Positions 44,213 through 54,457 are shown, counted from the stretch's first letter. The stretch: 64,000 nt of DNA from Clostridia bacterium (GCA_017517965.1 JAFWXR010000058.1:1-64000), one strand, 5' to 3'. Translations and numbers: made by a program. The notes: a model not told the origin generated them from the letters alone.

Positions 44213-45105
44213 TTTATTATCACGTTATATTTTTCAAGAAGTATGTCCGGATAATAGGACAGTTTTGCTTTGCGCAGCCCTTCCGATCCCATATCGTCTT
44301 CACGGTTTATATATTTATATTTACCTTCCAGGCTTTTAACAAACAAATTATTTATTGCAACGTATGCACCGTGATGCTCGGTAGCAATCTTTTCAAAATG
44401 TACCACGAAAGTGTCTGACCCCTGATGTACGGGTGAACCCATCGTATATCCGATCGGCTTTCCGTCAACGTAAAGAATTATACCCCTTACCGACATTTTT
44501 TCAAAATTATCGGCTACCGCACGGAATGCACAGAATTCATTTTCTTCTGATTTTTCGGTGCATGCACCTGATTTTTCACACCAGAGATAGTTTAACTTTC
44601 GTGCTACATCAATATTGTCAGGTGTAATTTCCTCTACAGCATAGTTATACATTTTTTTAAAGCGACTCAAATGATTTCTCTTGCCGTGAAGCTTCTTCCC
44701 CGAAAGAGTTGAAAGCTTTTCAGCAAGATAAATGTAGTCAAACCTGTCACGCATAAGAGTTGCTTCGTATTTTACGCCACCTTTATTCAGCAGTTCAATA
44801 CATTCATCCGTAGCCGACCATATTTCCATTCGTCTGCCGTCACAGTACGATTTAAGTTTTCCAATGAGTGACTTAACGTCGCCTGCACCCATAGGTGCCG
44901 AAAAAGCAACCGATTCCTCTGTTTCATTGTACTTAATTACGTAGAAACCGCCAATTTCAGCATATGACGTATGATATACCTTACCCCAACCTATCTGGTC
45001 TGCATAGCAGGATTCACAGGAACGGTAATTACTCTTTGCAAGATACTCCTGTGCACGTGCATAAAAATCTCCGTCAAACTCTCTAAATTCAATATTCAAT
45101 GACAT
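44209..45105 (-). CDS. DUF2156 protein (MprF C-terminal-like acyltransferase fold)
   Basis: A 298-residue protein with two GNAT-like halves as in the C-terminal domain of lysyl-phosphatidylglycerol synthetase. Typical segments are KKLHGKRNHLSRFKK, KPIGYTMG and the C-terminal YINREDDMGSEGLRKAKLSYYP. It has no membrane part. The activity is unknown; tRNA-dependent aminoacyl transfer is known only for the full-length relatives. It starts inside tmk (17-bp overlap) with AAAGGA ahead. Confidence 0.87.
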   Translation of the reverse strand: MSLNIEFREFDGDFYARAQEYLAKSNYRSCESCYADQIGWGKVYHTSYAEIGGFYVIKYNETEESVAFSAPMGAGDVKSLIGKLKSYCDGRRMEIWSATDECIELLNKGGVKYEATLMRDRFDYIYLAEKLSTLSGKKLHGKRNHLSRFKKMYNYAVEEITPDNIDVARKLNYLWCEKSGACTEKSEENEFCAFRAVADNFEKMSVRGIILYVDGKPIGYTMGSPVHQGSDTFVVHFEKIATEHHGAYVAINNLFVKSLEGKYKYINREDDMGSEGLRKAKLSYYPDILLEKYNVIIK

Positions 45106-45748
45106 CTAAAATTTCCTTTGTAATCTCATCTATCGCTTTTATTCTGTCACCGTCTACACAGTCAATTCGGTGCCAGCCAAGTCTTTCACTTATATCGACA
45201 GCGTTATCATAACATTTTTTCTGATATGCGATATCTCTTTCATGTACATCTTTTTTGCTCTCTACATTGCCGTAACGTTTAGAAAGCAATTCCTGTCCTT
45301 TTTCAATAGGCATATCAAGAAAGATGATTTCATCGGGTCTGGGCAGTCCCATAAGTCCGTATTCGTAATCTTCAAGCCATGAAAGATATCTTTCTCTTTC
45401 TTCGCCTTCAAGTTTTACGCTCTGATGAATGGCATTTGACGTGGTATATCTCGCTGTTATCACAAGAGCCCCCTCGTCATAATCATTTTTCCAATCAGAC
45501 ATATATGATGCATATCTGTCAACCGCATAAAACGTCGATGCCGCATATGCATTTACATCATCGGCACTCTGACCGAATTCACCTGCAAGATACATTTCTA
45601 TAAGTGCAGATGATTTCGTGTAGGTCGGAAACGATATCTGTTTTACCTTTTTTCCTTTTGCCTTCAGTGCTTCACACACGAGCGATACCTGTGTTGATTT
45701 ACCGCTTCCGTCAACGCCCTCTATAACAATAAGTTTACCCTTACTCAA
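45089..45748 (-). CDS. tmk: Thymidylate kinase
   Basis: Phosphorylates dTMP to dTDP; 219 residues with the P-loop EGVDGSGKST, a DRYASYMSDW segment where the family DR motif lies, and a LID-like region. The start is a TTG seven bases after GGGAGAG. It lies 4 bp after thyX, so the enzymes making and phosphorylating dTMP are coupled. Motif spacing differs from the short E. coli type (219 versus about 210 residues). Confidence 0.94.
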   Translation of the reverse strand: MSKGKLIVIEGVDGSGKSTQVSLVCEALKAKGKKVKQISFPTYTKSSALIEMYLAGEFGQSADDVNAYAASTFYAVDRYASYMSDWKNDYDEGALVITARYTTSNAIHQSVKLEGEERERYLSWLEDYEYGLMGLPRPDEIIFLDMPIEKGQELLSKRYGNVESKKDVHERDIAYQKKCYDNAVDISERLGWHRIDCVDGDRIKAIDEITKEILDVIEY

Positions 45749-45752
45749 CAGT

Positions 45753-46511
45753 TTACTCTCCCAAATATAACTTTTTCATTTCCTTCATCTTGCCGCAGGT
45801 CATACTTCCCTCAGGACATGCCCCGTGTATACACTTAGGTCCCGCATACTTAAAGAGTGAAGGTGCAACTTCTTTTACAAGTTCAGTCATCTGATAAGCA
45901 AGTTCCCTTATTTCCCACTGTGCTCTGTTACAGCAACGGTGATGGAAGAAATTCATAAGACTTCTTGCATTCATCGTCATTATCATCTTAGTATCGCAGG
46001 AATTGGGAAGTACGAATCTCGCATCCTCAATCGCCTTTTTCTCGGCAACTCTTGTTGCAGCCTTTTCGTCCATACCCTCTGCCATAAGATTTTTAATATG
46101 TTCTTCCTTAAGTATTGACGCAATTTCGTCATAACTCTTCTGTGCATCTTCCATAGCCTTGACAAAAAGTTCTTTTGCCTTTGGTATTTTTTCGATTTCA
46201 GGAGGCGTTACATACTCAAAAAGACCCTCTCTTACGTAACGCTGACTCTGCACACTGAATGATGCTATTCTGTGTCTTGTTATCTGTGCAAGAAGTGCCC
46301 TTGACACACCTTCGATACCAAACGTGAAGGTCACGTGCTCGATCGGACTTTCGTGTCCGTAACTTGCAAGCATATTTACAAATCTTGACGCCTCTTCATT
46401 ATCAACTTTTGCCATAACGTCGTCAATGCTTGCAGCACTGTAACAAAGTTTTGCGGCAGATGCGATTATTTTTTCCGGTTCCGGAGTATGTGCCAAAAGT
46501 GTGACTTTCAT
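45753..46511 (-). CDS. thyX: FAD-dependent thymidylate synthase ThyX
   Basis: Flavin-dependent conversion of dUMP to dTMP, 252 residues. The ThyX motif [14 protein letters not shown] (RHRxxSxxxxSxRY) is exact, with [12 protein letters not shown] and a C-terminal [19 protein letters not shown]. No thyA is in the window. The start overlaps the upstream glycosyltransferase stop by 4 bp (ATGA). Confidence 0.97.
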   Translation of the reverse strand: MKVTLLAHTPEPEKIIASAAKLCYSAASIDDVMAKVDNEEASRFVNMLASYGHESPIEHVTFTFGIEGVSRALLAQITRHRIASFSVQSQRYVREGLFEYVTPPEIEKIPKAKELFVKAMEDAQKSYDEIASILKEEHIKNLMAEGMDEKAATRVAEKKAIEDARFVLPNSCDTKMIMTMNARSLMNFFHHRCCNRAQWEIRELAYQMTELVKEVAPSLFKYAGPKCIHGACPEGSMTCGKMKEMKKLYLGE

Positions 46512-47248
46512 TTTCTTCCCCCAAATCCTATGCGTATAGCAAGTATTTTTAATATATATTTAGGCAACTTCATCATTCTGCCGATTCTTTTAGGTTCTTT
46601 CATAAGTCTGTAAAGCCATTCAAGGTTGTGTTTTACGTAAAACTCAGGTGCCCTTTTCACATTTCCCGATATAACGTCAAGCGAACCGCCGAGTCCCATA
46701 AGCACCTTACAGTTGAATTTATCTTTATTACCCAGCATAAAAAGTTCCTGTTTCGGCGCACCCAAACAACAGATTACAACATCCGCCTGTGCTTCGTTTA
46801 TCGTTGGCAGAGCATCATCGGGATTTTTGTAGGTATAACCGTCTAAAATACCGCAGATTTCAAGTTCACCATACTTTTCTTTCATTATTCGTGCTGCCTC
46901 TGCGGCAACGCCGGGTTTTGAACCAAACAGAAATACTCTGTTTTTATTTTTAGCAAATTCGGGTAACAGATTCTGGAAAAGTTCTATGCCTGCCACTTTC
47001 TCTTTAAGCGGTTTGCCGAGTATCTTTGATGCAAGTACAACGCCTGCACCGTCTGCAACGATAACCTCTGCTTTTTTTATAAGTTCACCAAACTCTTTAT
47101 TATCGAGTGCATCCTTTGCAATTTCAGCATTCGGTGTCACGACAACGTTACCGCATTTTTCACCACAAGCAAGTCCACTTACGTAAGCGACTGCCTCCTG
47201 CATTGTAAAATTACATACCGGAAGTCCGGCAACATCTATTCTCTCCAT
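46508..47248 (-). CDS. WecG/TagA/CpsF family glycosyltransferase
   Basis: GT26 family transferase, 246 residues, which in relatives adds ManNAc to undecaprenyl-linked GlcNAc for wall teichoic acid or common antigen. Conserved [21 protein letters not shown] (catalytic Asp), [21 protein letters not shown] and [13 protein letters not shown] are present. The C-terminal amphipathic tail ([15 protein letters not shown]) is the membrane-association element. The exact glycan is unknown. It heads the thyX block. Confidence 0.92.
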   Translation of the reverse strand: MERIDVAGLPVCNFTMQEAVAYVSGLACGEKCGNVVVTPNAEIAKDALDNKEFGELIKKAEVIVADGAGVVLASKILGKPLKEKVAGIELFQNLLPEFAKNKNRVFLFGSKPGVAAEAARIMKEKYGELEICGILDGYTYKNPDDALPTINEAQADVVICCLGAPKQELFMLGNKDKFNCKVLMGLGGSLDVISGNVKRAPEFYVKHNLEWLYRLMKEPKRIGRMMKLPKYILKILAIRIGFGGRK

Positions 47249-47283
47249 ATAAATCCACCAGTTCTACATAATATAACAGATTT

Positions 47284-47311
47284 ATCATACCATATTTTAT
47301 ATAAAAGTAAA
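47284..47311 (-). promoter_or_regulatory. wecG-thyX block promoter
   Basis: Minus strand TTTACT (47306-47311), 16-bp spacer, TATGAT (47284-47289), just beyond the lysC terminator. The -35 match is partial. Confidence 0.6.
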
Positions 47312-47323
47312 ATATCTTTTTAA

Positions 47324-47355
47324 TATAAAAAGCGGTCAATCTTTCGATTGACCGC
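47324..47355 (-). terminator. lysC terminator
   Basis: Minus-strand perfect 10-bp stem GCGGTCAATC/GATTGACCGC with a 4-nt loop (47332-47355), followed by TTTTTATATT. Confidence 0.9.
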
Positions 47356-47362
47356 ATAAAAT

Positions 47363-48571
47363 TTAGTTTTTGATGAACATATCGTGAATAGCACGTACTG
47401 CCCTGTCTGCTTCTTCTTCCGCAATAAGAACGGATACCTTGATTTCACTTGTTGAAATCATCTGAATGTTGATCTCTCTTTCAGCAAGTGCTTCAAACAT
47501 CTGTGCCGCAACACCAGGGTTGCTTACCATACCTGCACCGACGATAGAAACCTTTGCAACGTCTTCACTGTATGAAATCTTATCAAAAGTGATTCTGTCG
47601 GCAAGGCCTTCAACTGCAGCCTTCGCTATTTCCTTTTCACTCTGTTTAACTGTAAAGCTGATGTCATTCTTGCCTGACTGAGCAAGACACTGAATGATTA
47701 TGTCTACGTTTACACCCTTTGCTGCAAGTGTTGAGAATATTTTGAATGCAATACCCGGTTCATCCACAACACCGAGAATTGTAACACGCATTACGTCTGT
47801 ATCTTTAGCAACGCCACGAACGAGCATTTTTTCCACTTTAACTACCTCCTTGACCTTTGTGCCGGGTACATCATTGAAGCTCGACACAACTTCCATATTA
47901 ACGTCATATTTCTTTGCAAGTTCCACGCTTCTGTTGTGGAGTACCTGAGCACCCATTGAAGCAAGTTCAAGCATTTCATCAAATGTTATTTCATCGAGTT
48001 TTACCGCTGTCGGAACCTTTCTCGGATCAGCAGTATAAACACCGTCAACGTCTGTATAAATCTGACAAAGTTGAGCCTTCATAACCGCTGCAATTGCAAC
48101 GGCTGTCGTATCACTTCCGCCTCTGCCGAGAGTTGTTATATCGTCATACTTGTTGATGCCCTGGAAACCTGCAACGATTATTATCTTTCTCTTGTCAAGT
48201 TCACTCTGCAGACGTTCTGTATCACAAAGCCTTATTCTTGCATTTGAATACTTAGAATTAGTCTTCATACCTATCTGCCATCCTGTAAGTGAAATTACGG
48301 GATAGCCGAGTTTTTCTATTGCCATAGCAAGCAGAGATATACTTATCTGCTCACCCGTCGAGAGAAGCATATCCATCTCTCTTTTTGAAGGATTAGGATT
48401 GATTTCCTTTGCCTTCTCTATAAGGTCATCCGTCGTGTCGCCCTGTGCGGATACGACAACAATAACGTCATTCCCCTGATCATATGTCCTTGTGACTATC
48501 TCAGCCACATGTCTTACTCTTTCAGCATCGGCAACTGAAGAACCGCCGAATTTCTGAACAATAAGCGCCAT
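47363..48571 (-). CDS. lysC: Aspartokinase
   Basis: Phosphorylates aspartate, first step to Lys, Met and Thr; 402 residues. Kinase domain with VQKFGGSSVADAERV, GRGGSDTTAVAIAA and YTDVDGVYTADPRKVP; two C-terminal ACT domains (about 255-330 and 335-402), typical of feedback-inhibited enzymes (VRVTILGVVDEPGIA, VSIVGAGMVSNPGVA). GGAGGG precedes the ATG. No lysine riboswitch is present: the leader is only about 35 nt. Confidence 0.97.
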   Translation of the reverse strand: MALIVQKFGGSSVADAERVRHVAEIVTRTYDQGNDVIVVVSAQGDTTDDLIEKAKEINPNPSKREMDMLLSTGEQISISLLAMAIEKLGYPVISLTGWQIGMKTNSKYSNARIRLCDTERLQSELDKRKIIIVAGFQGINKYDDITTLGRGGSDTTAVAIAAVMKAQLCQIYTDVDGVYTADPRKVPTAVKLDEITFDEMLELASMGAQVLHNRSVELAKKYDVNMEVVSSFNDVPGTKVKEVVKVEKMLVRGVAKDTDVMRVTILGVVDEPGIAFKIFSTLAAKGVNVDIIIQCLAQSGKNDISFTVKQSEKEIAKAAVEGLADRITFDKISYSEDVAKVSIVGAGMVSNPGVAAQMFEALAEREINIQMISTSEIKVSVLIAEEEADRAVRAIHDMFIKN

Positions 48572-48610
48572 ATTCCTGTCCCTCCAATATTACTTCTTAA
48601 ACAATTTATA

Positions 48611-48639
48611 ATAATAGCATTTTTTTACACATATATCAA
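48611..48639 (-). promoter_or_regulatory. lysC promoter
   Basis: Minus strand TTGATA (48634-48639), 17-bp spacer, TATTAT (48611-48616). Confidence 0.75.
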
Positions 48640-48685
48640 CAAATTTTTATAAATCCTTTCAATATCATATTATGAAAGACGTGAT

Positions 48686-49912
48686 TTATTTGAGTATACG
48701 GTAGTATTTAATATTTTTGCCCGTTTCCTTTTCAAGCGACTCTTTTGCCAGGACGAAATCTTTTTCAACGGCAGGGCCTACCTTATATCCGCTTGTGCCT
48801 TTTGCCTTCTTTACACCGCATTCGCCGAAGGCTGTATAAACGTTTGCTTCGTCAATACCTTCAGCCCGTACAAGATAAGAAAATTCACAGTTTTCGTGCT
48901 GTTCGATAATAACCTCCATATCAGAAGGCTCTGTCTCCTCCCAGCACAAATACTTTCTTGCATGCATATGCTTCATTCCGTCAATTATGTCGGCAACCGC
49001 TGCACTTGCAGTAGGCAGTTTACCTGCACCCTTGCCATAGAACATCGCGTCGCCAAGAGCATCGCCCCTTACAAGAATTCCGTTGAACACGTCATTCACA
49101 CTGTATAAGGGAGATGATTTTTTTATAACAAATGGTGCAACCATTACGGCAATTTTACCGTTCTTTTCCAGTGAAGCTTTTCCTATAAGTTTTATAATAG
49201 AACCGTTTGCTTCTGCAAGAGCAACATCATCATTGTCAATATTTCGTATACCTTCAGTATAGACCGTTTTGGGATAAATGTGTTTTCCAAAACAGAGCGA
49301 AGCAAGAATACATATCTTTCTGCAGGCATCAAGGCCGTCAACGTCAGCAGAGGGATTTGCTTCTGCATAACCTTTGTTCTGCGCCTCTTTGAGTGCAGCT
49401 TCAAAGGTTTTTCCGTTCGTAAACATTTCGGTAAGTATATAATTTGTAGTACCGTTTAAAATACCCGCAACACTGTCAATATTATTAGCGGCAAGACACT
49501 GATTGATAGGTCTTATTATAGGAATACCACCGCCGACACTTGCCTCGAAAAGATAATTAAGATTCTTCTTTTTTGCTAAATTTAAAAGTTCTCCGCCTTT
49601 TTCTGCAACAACCTCTTTGTTGGAGGTAACAACACTTTTTCCGTTTTCGAGCGCTGCCTTGGCAAAATCATATGCAGGATGCAGACCACCCATTGCTTCA
49701 ACAACGATAGCAACTTCAGGATCTTTGAGTATAACGTCAAAATCCTTCACAAAAAGATGCTTATGCGGAACGTCAAAATCACGAAGGTCAAGAATGTATT
49801 TTACCTCTATCTCCTCATGTGTTCTGTCCTTAATTTCATCAAGATGACCCATTATTACTTCATATATACCGGAGCCGACTACGCCGTATCCGAGAATTGC
49901 TATTTTTATCAT
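48686..49912 (-). CDS. hom: Homoserine dehydrogenase
   Basis: Reduces aspartate semialdehyde to homoserine; 408 residues. N-terminal NAD(P) fold ILGYGVVGSGIYEVI, substrate-domain SVGGGIPIIRPINQCL, GILNGTTNYILTEM and ADVDGLDACRKICILASL. The C-terminal about 90 residues include the weakly conserved ACT-like region (MEVIIEQHENCEFSYLVRAEG). It follows an ACT regulator gene and precedes lysC, which has its own promoter. Confidence 0.97.
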   Translation of the reverse strand: MIKIAILGYGVVGSGIYEVIMGHLDEIKDRTHEEIEVKYILDLRDFDVPHKHLFVKDFDVILKDPEVAIVVEAMGGLHPAYDFAKAALENGKSVVTSNKEVVAEKGGELLNLAKKKNLNYLFEASVGGGIPIIRPINQCLAANNIDSVAGILNGTTNYILTEMFTNGKTFEAALKEAQNKGYAEANPSADVDGLDACRKICILASLCFGKHIYPKTVYTEGIRNIDNDDVALAEANGSIIKLIGKASLEKNGKIAVMVAPFVIKKSSPLYSVNDVFNGILVRGDALGDAMFYGKGAGKLPTASAAVADIIDGMKHMHARKYLCWEETEPSDMEVIIEQHENCEFSYLVRAEGIDEANVYTAFGECGVKKAKGTSGYKVGPAVEKDFVLAKESLEKETGKNIKYYRILK

Positions 49913-49923
49913 TTTTATCTCCT

Positions 49924-50370
49924 TTATATTTCCGTACCTGCCACAGTAACACTCTTTACACCTTTAATTGTTTCAAGCCTTGCTACAAGAGCATCAAGCC
50001 CGCACTGCATTTCAGCTGTTTCAAAAGAAATCGTTACAAGTGACATACCATTTGAAGGGATATTCTGATTTATAGTCACAATATTGCAGCCGCTTTCTGC
50101 AAGACAGGATAACAAAAGTGACAGTGTCCCGACCTTATCATTTATCATAAATGAAAATGTAAGCACCCTGTCTTTTGTCCTTTCAGAAAACGGGAATACA
50201 AAATCCTTGTATTTATAGAAAGCACTTCTTGATATTCCTGCTTTGTCTACCGCATCAAGAATCGTCTTCGCCTCACCGGTTGCAAGCATTTTCTTTACTT
50301 CAACAACCTTGATATAGACGTCGGGAAGTGCCGAACTGTCGATTATCAGATACTCTTTTTTCTTGTCCAT
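49924..50370 (-). CDS. ACT domain protein, PheB-like (UPF0735)
   Basis: A 148-residue protein: an N-terminal helix-turn-helix-like region (LPDVYIKVVEVKKMLATGEAKTILDAVDKAGISRSAFYKYKD) and a C-terminal ACT domain (about 70-148, TFSFMINDKVGTLSLLLSCLAESG). In Bacillus the homologue pheB precedes pheA; here it precedes hom, suggesting an amino-acid-responsive regulator of the aspartate pathway. The frame opens at 50421, but AAGGGA supports the ATG at 50370. Confidence 0.88.
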   Translation of the reverse strand: MDKKKEYLIIDSSALPDVYIKVVEVKKMLATGEAKTILDAVDKAGISRSAFYKYKDFVFPFSERTKDRVLTFSFMINDKVGTLSLLLSCLAESGCNIVTINQNIPSNGMSLVTISFETAEMQCGLDALVARLETIKGVKSVTVAGTEI

Positions 50371-50411
50371 TTTTGTTTTCCCTTCACGTACATTTGTCCT
50401 TAATATTAGGA

Positions 50412-50440
50412 ATGATACCACATATAAAATAATAAATCAA
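50412..50440 (-). promoter_or_regulatory. ACT protein-hom promoter
   Basis: Minus strand TTGATT (50435-50440), 17-bp spacer, TATCAT (50412-50417). Confidence 0.7.
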
Positions 50441-50470
50441 CTACTTTTTTATAAATAAGGAGAATATATT

Positions 50471-51505
50471 TTGAAGAACAAAAAAATCGATTTTATCATT
50501 AACATAATGTATTTTACGCTGATAACGCTGATAGTTTTCGGATTTGTACGTTTTATCAAACTTTTCTCACCGTTTCTTATAGGCTTTTTCATATCCGTAT
50601 TGATATATCCTGCTGTGAAATACCTTAAAGAAAAAATAAAAGTACCTGCCCCGTTTTCGGCAGGTATTCTTGTCACGCTTATTCTTTCTGTCGTTGCAAG
50701 CATAATTTTTTTACTGTCTTCTCTGCTGTACAAACAAATTCTTTCACTTTCTCAAAAACTACCGCACATAATCAACGACATCAGTACGATACTGACGGAT
50801 TTTTTGCATTCAAACCGCATTGATATTTCAGTCGATATGATAACCAACGTAAAGCAGAGTATTTCCTCTTCTGCAGTAAATTTTTCAGTATCCGCACTCA
50901 GCAATCTCACCGACGGTCTGTCATCAATACCATCGCTGTTTATATTCTTTGCCGCCGCAGTTATATCCTGCGTCCTCTTTTGCGGCGATATGCCGAGAAT
51001 ACGGATATTCCTTCGGGAATTTCTGCCACGACGCTTCAGGGTGATAGCGCTTGAAATAAAACGTTTTTCAAGTGCAACATTACTGCGTATGCTAAAAGCA
51101 TACGCAGTAATAATGCTTATTACTTTTTTCGAACTTGCGTTGGGTCTGTATTTGTTCGGGATTGAAAATCCCCTTACGAAAGCAATTCTCATTGCATTCG
51201 TTGACATTCTACCCGTTCTCGGTTGCGGCACCGTTCTGTTACCCTGGGCTCTGCTATCCTCAATCGGAGGCAATATCGCACTTGGCATAAAACTTGCCGT
51301 TTTATACCTCATAATAGCCTGTGTACGTCAGTTTGCCGAGCCGAAAATAGTCGGTTCAAATATCGGTATGAACCCCCTGCTCACGCTCGTTTCGGTCTAT
51401 GTCGGTTTTCGCATTTCAGGCCTTGCGGGTATGTTTATTTTCCCGATTCTCGTAATAACCGTTCTTCACCTTTTTAAAACGGGATATATCAAATTTCCAA
51501 AATAA
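50471..51505 (+). CDS. AI-2E family membrane protein, YtvI-like
   Basis: Polytopic membrane protein of 344 residues with about seven to eight helices, the AI-2E/PerM layout: N-terminal helix pair, a long amphipathic region (about 95-150) and C-terminal PLTKAILIAFVDILPVLGCG, FAEPKIVGSNIGMNPLLTLVSVYVGFRISG. The LPVLGCGTVLLPWAL motif matches the sporulation-associated YtvI branch. The transported substrate is unknown. It starts at a TTG with AAGGAGA seven bases ahead; a weak TTAATA-17-TATAAA promoter (50400-50428) is possible. Confidence 0.85.
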   Translation: MKNKKIDFIINIMYFTLITLIVFGFVRFIKLFSPFLIGFFISVLIYPAVKYLKEKIKVPAPFSAGILVTLILSVVASIIFLLSSLLYKQILSLSQKLPHIINDISTILTDFLHSNRIDISVDMITNVKQSISSSAVNFSVSALSNLTDGLSSIPSLFIFFAAAVISCVLFCGDMPRIRIFLREFLPRRFRVIALEIKRFSSATLLRMLKAYAVIMLITFFELALGLYLFGIENPLTKAILIAFVDILPVLGCGTVLLPWALLSSIGGNIALGIKLAVLYLIIACVRQFAEPKIVGSNIGMNPLLTLVSVYVGFRISGLAGMFIFPILVITVLHLFKTGYIKFPK

Positions 51506-51508
51506 ACT

Positions 51509-52360
51509 TTATCTTACGGAGTCCTTTGCCGCAGTAAGAGTATTCTTTAAAAGCATTGTAATTGTCATAGGACCTACCCCGCCCGGTACGGGGGTTATGT
51601 AGGACACCTTATCAAATACGGCATCATAATCAACGTCACCGCAGAGTTTTCCATCTTCACCTCTGTTAATGCCGACATCTATAACAACCGCACCCTCTTT
51701 TACCATATCTGCAGTTACGAACTTACTTCTGCCTACTGCAGCCACAAGAATATCTGCTTTTGACGTAACTTCTGCAAGGTTTTTGGTTCTTGAATGGCAT
51801 ATTGTGACAGTTGCATTCTTTTGAAGCATCAGCATTGCCTGAGGTTTGCCGACAATATTACTTCTTCCTATTATGACGCAGTTTTTACCTTCAATTTCAA
51901 TATCATAAGCATCGAGAAGTTCCATAACACCTGCAGGTGTGCAGGGTACAAACGACTGATTGCCTATCATTATCCTTCCTACGTTGGCAGGGTGAAATGC
52001 ATCTACGTCTTTTTCAGGAGGAATTGCCTTTATTACTTCCTCTTCATCAATATGTGCAGGAAGCGGAAGCTGAACAAGTATACCGTGAATCGCGTTATCC
52101 TTTGCGAGTTCATCCACTTTTTCAAGAAGCTGTTCCTGCGTTGTATTCTCAGGCATTTCTATTACAACAGAATGCATACCAACATCCTGACACGCCTTAT
52201 GCTTATTCCTTACGTAGACCTGTGAGGCAGGATTCTCTCCCACAATTATTACGGCAAGCCCCGGTATTACACCCGTTTCTTTTGCAAATTCTGCCGTTTC
52301 TTTTGCTATCCTCTCTCTTACAGAAGCGGATACCGCTTTACCGTCAATTATCTGTGCCAT
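51509..52360 (-). CDS. folD: Bifunctional methylene-THF dehydrogenase/cyclohydrolase
   Basis: Interconverts methylene-, methenyl- and 10-formyl-THF; 283 residues. Conserved segments [18 protein letters not shown] (catalytic Lys), [31 protein letters not shown] and [11 protein letters not shown] are present. AAGGTG supports the ATG at 52360, overlapping lgt by 17 bp. 10-formyl-THF feeds fmt at the other end of the same gene block. It ends three bases from the convergent YtvI-like gene. Confidence 0.96.
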   Translation of the reverse strand: MAQIIDGKAVSASVRERIAKETAEFAKETGVIPGLAVIIVGENPASQVYVRNKHKACQDVGMHSVVIEMPENTTQEQLLEKVDELAKDNAIHGILVQLPLPAHIDEEEVIKAIPPEKDVDAFHPANVGRIMIGNQSFVPCTPAGVMELLDAYDIEIEGKNCVIIGRSNIVGKPQAMLMLQKNATVTICHSRTKNLAEVTSKADILVAAVGRSKFVTADMVKEGAVVIDVGINRGEDGKLCGDVDYDAVFDKVSYITPVPGGVGPMTITMLLKNTLTAAKDSVR

Positions 52361-53168
52361 TATTTTCACCTTTTTTCTTTCTTATAATAAGTATCACCAA
52401 AACAATTCCCGCAAGTACCGCAACAGCCGATACAAGAACCGAAACAGGCACGGAAAACACTTTAAGTTGGTCTGTTCTGAGTTGTTCTATAAAAAATCTT
52501 CCTATACCGTACCATATAAGATATCCGCTGAAAATAATCCCGCTGTACTTCTTACTGTATTTAAATAAGGTAAGCAGAATTATAAGTCCTGCAAGATTCC
52601 AAAGGGATTCATACAAAAAGGTAGGATGCACTATCGTTTCCTTACCGTTTATTATAAGTTGCATTCCCCACGGAAGTGTGGTTTCTCCGCCAAACGCCTC
52701 CTGATTGACAAAATTGCCCCACCTTCCGACAATCTGACCGACAAGAAAACACGGTGCAACCATATCTGCCGCATCGGATATCTTGATTTTTTTAATCTTA
52801 CAGTGTATCACGGCACAGATAAACGCACCGATAACAGCACCGTATATTGCCATACCGCCATCTCTTATGGCAAAAACTTCTTTTATGCTGTTATACGACC
52901 CATTAGGGTCAAATATCACGTAGTAAAGCCTTGCACAAATAACAGATACCGGCGTTATCCAGATAATACCGTCAAGCACGTCGTCCTGTTTTATGCCTTT
53001 TTTCTTTGCAAGAGCAAGCCCCAAAAGCACCGCAAGCACAAAACCCGTCGCAATAAGAACGGCATACCAGTATATCTCAAATCCGCCGATACTGAATGCA
53101 ACATTGTCAATATTAAACTTTCCTATACCAAGGCCCGGAAATGAAATCGGGCCGTTTCCTTTATTCAT
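52344..53168 (-). CDS. lgt: Prolipoprotein diacylglyceryl transferase
   Basis: Membrane enzyme, 274 residues, that attaches diacylglycerol to the lipobox Cys. Several helices; the family signature is [17 protein letters not shown], and [12 protein letters not shown] and [14 protein letters not shown] are also typical. The C-terminus is a basic tail. Overlaps folD and the upstream M16 gene by a few bases, so tightly coupled. Confidence 0.95.
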   Translation of the reverse strand: MNKGNGPISFPGLGIGKFNIDNVAFSIGGFEIYWYAVLIATGFVLAVLLGLALAKKKGIKQDDVLDGIIWITPVSVICARLYYVIFDPNGSYNSIKEVFAIRDGGMAIYGAVIGAFICAVIHCKIKKIKISDAADMVAPCFLVGQIVGRWGNFVNQEAFGGETTLPWGMQLIINGKETIVHPTFLYESLWNLAGLIILLTLFKYSKKYSGIIFSGYLIWYGIGRFFIEQLRTDQLKVFSVPVSVLVSAVAVLAGIVLVILIIRKKKGENNGTDN

Positions 53169-54457
53169 ACCTGGTCCTCCATAACATCGACAACAGACAG
53201 CGAAATATATTCATCACTGAATATATCAAGCATATCAAGCACGTCCTTCTTTGTCACAGTATAATACGGCTTGAAACTGTCGAAGAAATCGATTCCCGAA
53301 AAATAAGTTGAAAGCATTGCATATACCGTGTCATCCGTTTTATCAAACACGTCAATCGCACCGCCGAGCAAAGCTTTTTTATTTATTTCAAATTCAGCAT
53401 CGTCGATTCCGTTCTTTTTTATTTTTTCAATTTCTTCCCTGATTATCGCATATGCTTCATCGGGATTGTTGCTTTCACCCGAAATTATGACAATAGAATA
53501 GTTATCGGAAATATTGTATTCGCTGTCAAAAGACTCGTTAATATAACCGCTTTCATAAAGGCGTTTGTAAAGCGGCGAGCTTTTGCCGAAAAGAATGCTC
53601 AAAAGAAGCGTCATCGCTATCTCTCTGCGGGACTTGTCCGCAGGAGAAAGAGTGTGTCCGAAATCCTTGATACCTATGCAAAAATACGGTATTGATATCG
53701 GCATTGCTATTCTTACTTCTTTTTGTTTTACCGTTTCGGGCTCTTTTTCCGTAACAACGCTGACATGTGTCGGCTTTACCGATTTCAACGTTTTCTCACA
53801 TACTTCAAACACGGTTTCGGGATCCGCCGGTCCGCATACGCAGAGTACCATATTTGCAGGATTATAGAAGTTATTATACGTTTTATAAAGTATTTCAGGC
53901 GTTATCTCTGCAATACTTTCAACAGTACCCGCAATATCATTCTTTACTGCATTATGTTCATATACTGCACTCATCAAATTCATAAGTACGCGCCACGAAG
54001 GTGAATCATCATACATTTTAATTTCCTGTCCGATAATTCCCTGCTCTTTAGCCACCGTTTCTTTAGTAAAATAAGGTGCTTGTACAAATTTTATAAGTGT
54101 TTCCAGATTCTTTTCAAAATTGTCGGTACACGAAAACTCGTACACCGTTTTGTCAAAGCTTGTAAAGGCATTTGCGGATGCCCCATACTCACCGAAAAGA
54201 CTGAAAACATCAACTCCGTCTTCATTTTCAAACATCTTGTGTTCAAGAAAATGGGCTGTACCATCAGGAATTGACGTAACTTCACTTTCCCCGTCTGCAA
54301 TATATCTGTCGACCGACGAACCGTATTTCGTGCCAAACATAACGTAGTTCTCGGTAAAAAGCGGTTTGGGACAGACAAGTATATGCACACCGCTTTCATG
54401 CACCGCCGAATATATTTTTTCTCCAAATTGAGCGTCTTCTCTGATTTCAAACTTCAT
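53165..54457 (-). CDS. M16 zinc peptidase, active type (YmfH-like)
   Basis: Inverzincin peptidase of 430 residues with the catalytic motif HFLEH (HxxEH) at about 89-93 and the downstream Glu in EQGIIGQEIKMYDD. The second half (about 230-430) is the usual inactive M16 C domain. It overlaps the upstream M16 gene by 11 bp. YmfF/YmfH pairs in Firmicutes have the same active/inactive split; the substrate is unknown. Confidence 0.92.
   Translation of the reverse strand: MKFEIREDAQFGEKIYSAVHESGVHILVCPKPLFTENYVMFGTKYGSSVDRYIADGESEVTSIPDGTAHFLEHKMFENEDGVDVFSLFGEYGASANAFTSFDKTVYEFSCTDNFEKNLETLIKFVQAPYFTKETVAKEQGIIGQEIKMYDDSPSWRVLMNLMSAVYEHNAVKNDIAGTVESIAEITPEILYKTYNNFYNPANMVLCVCGPADPETVFEVCEKTLKSVKPTHVSVVTEKEPETVKQKEVRIAMPISIPYFCIGIKDFGHTLSPADKSRREIAMTLLLSILFGKSSPLYKRLYESGYINESFDSEYNISDNYSIVIISGESNNPDEAYAIIREEIEKIKKNGIDDAEFEINKKALLGGAIDVFDKTDDTVYAMLSTYFSGIDFFDSFKPYYTVTKKDVLDMLDIFSDEYISLSVVDVMEDQV

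Noticed and set aside
48572-48610. Lysine riboswitch before lysC
   Set aside because: The promoter leaves a leader of only about 35 nt, far too short for the lysine riboswitch.
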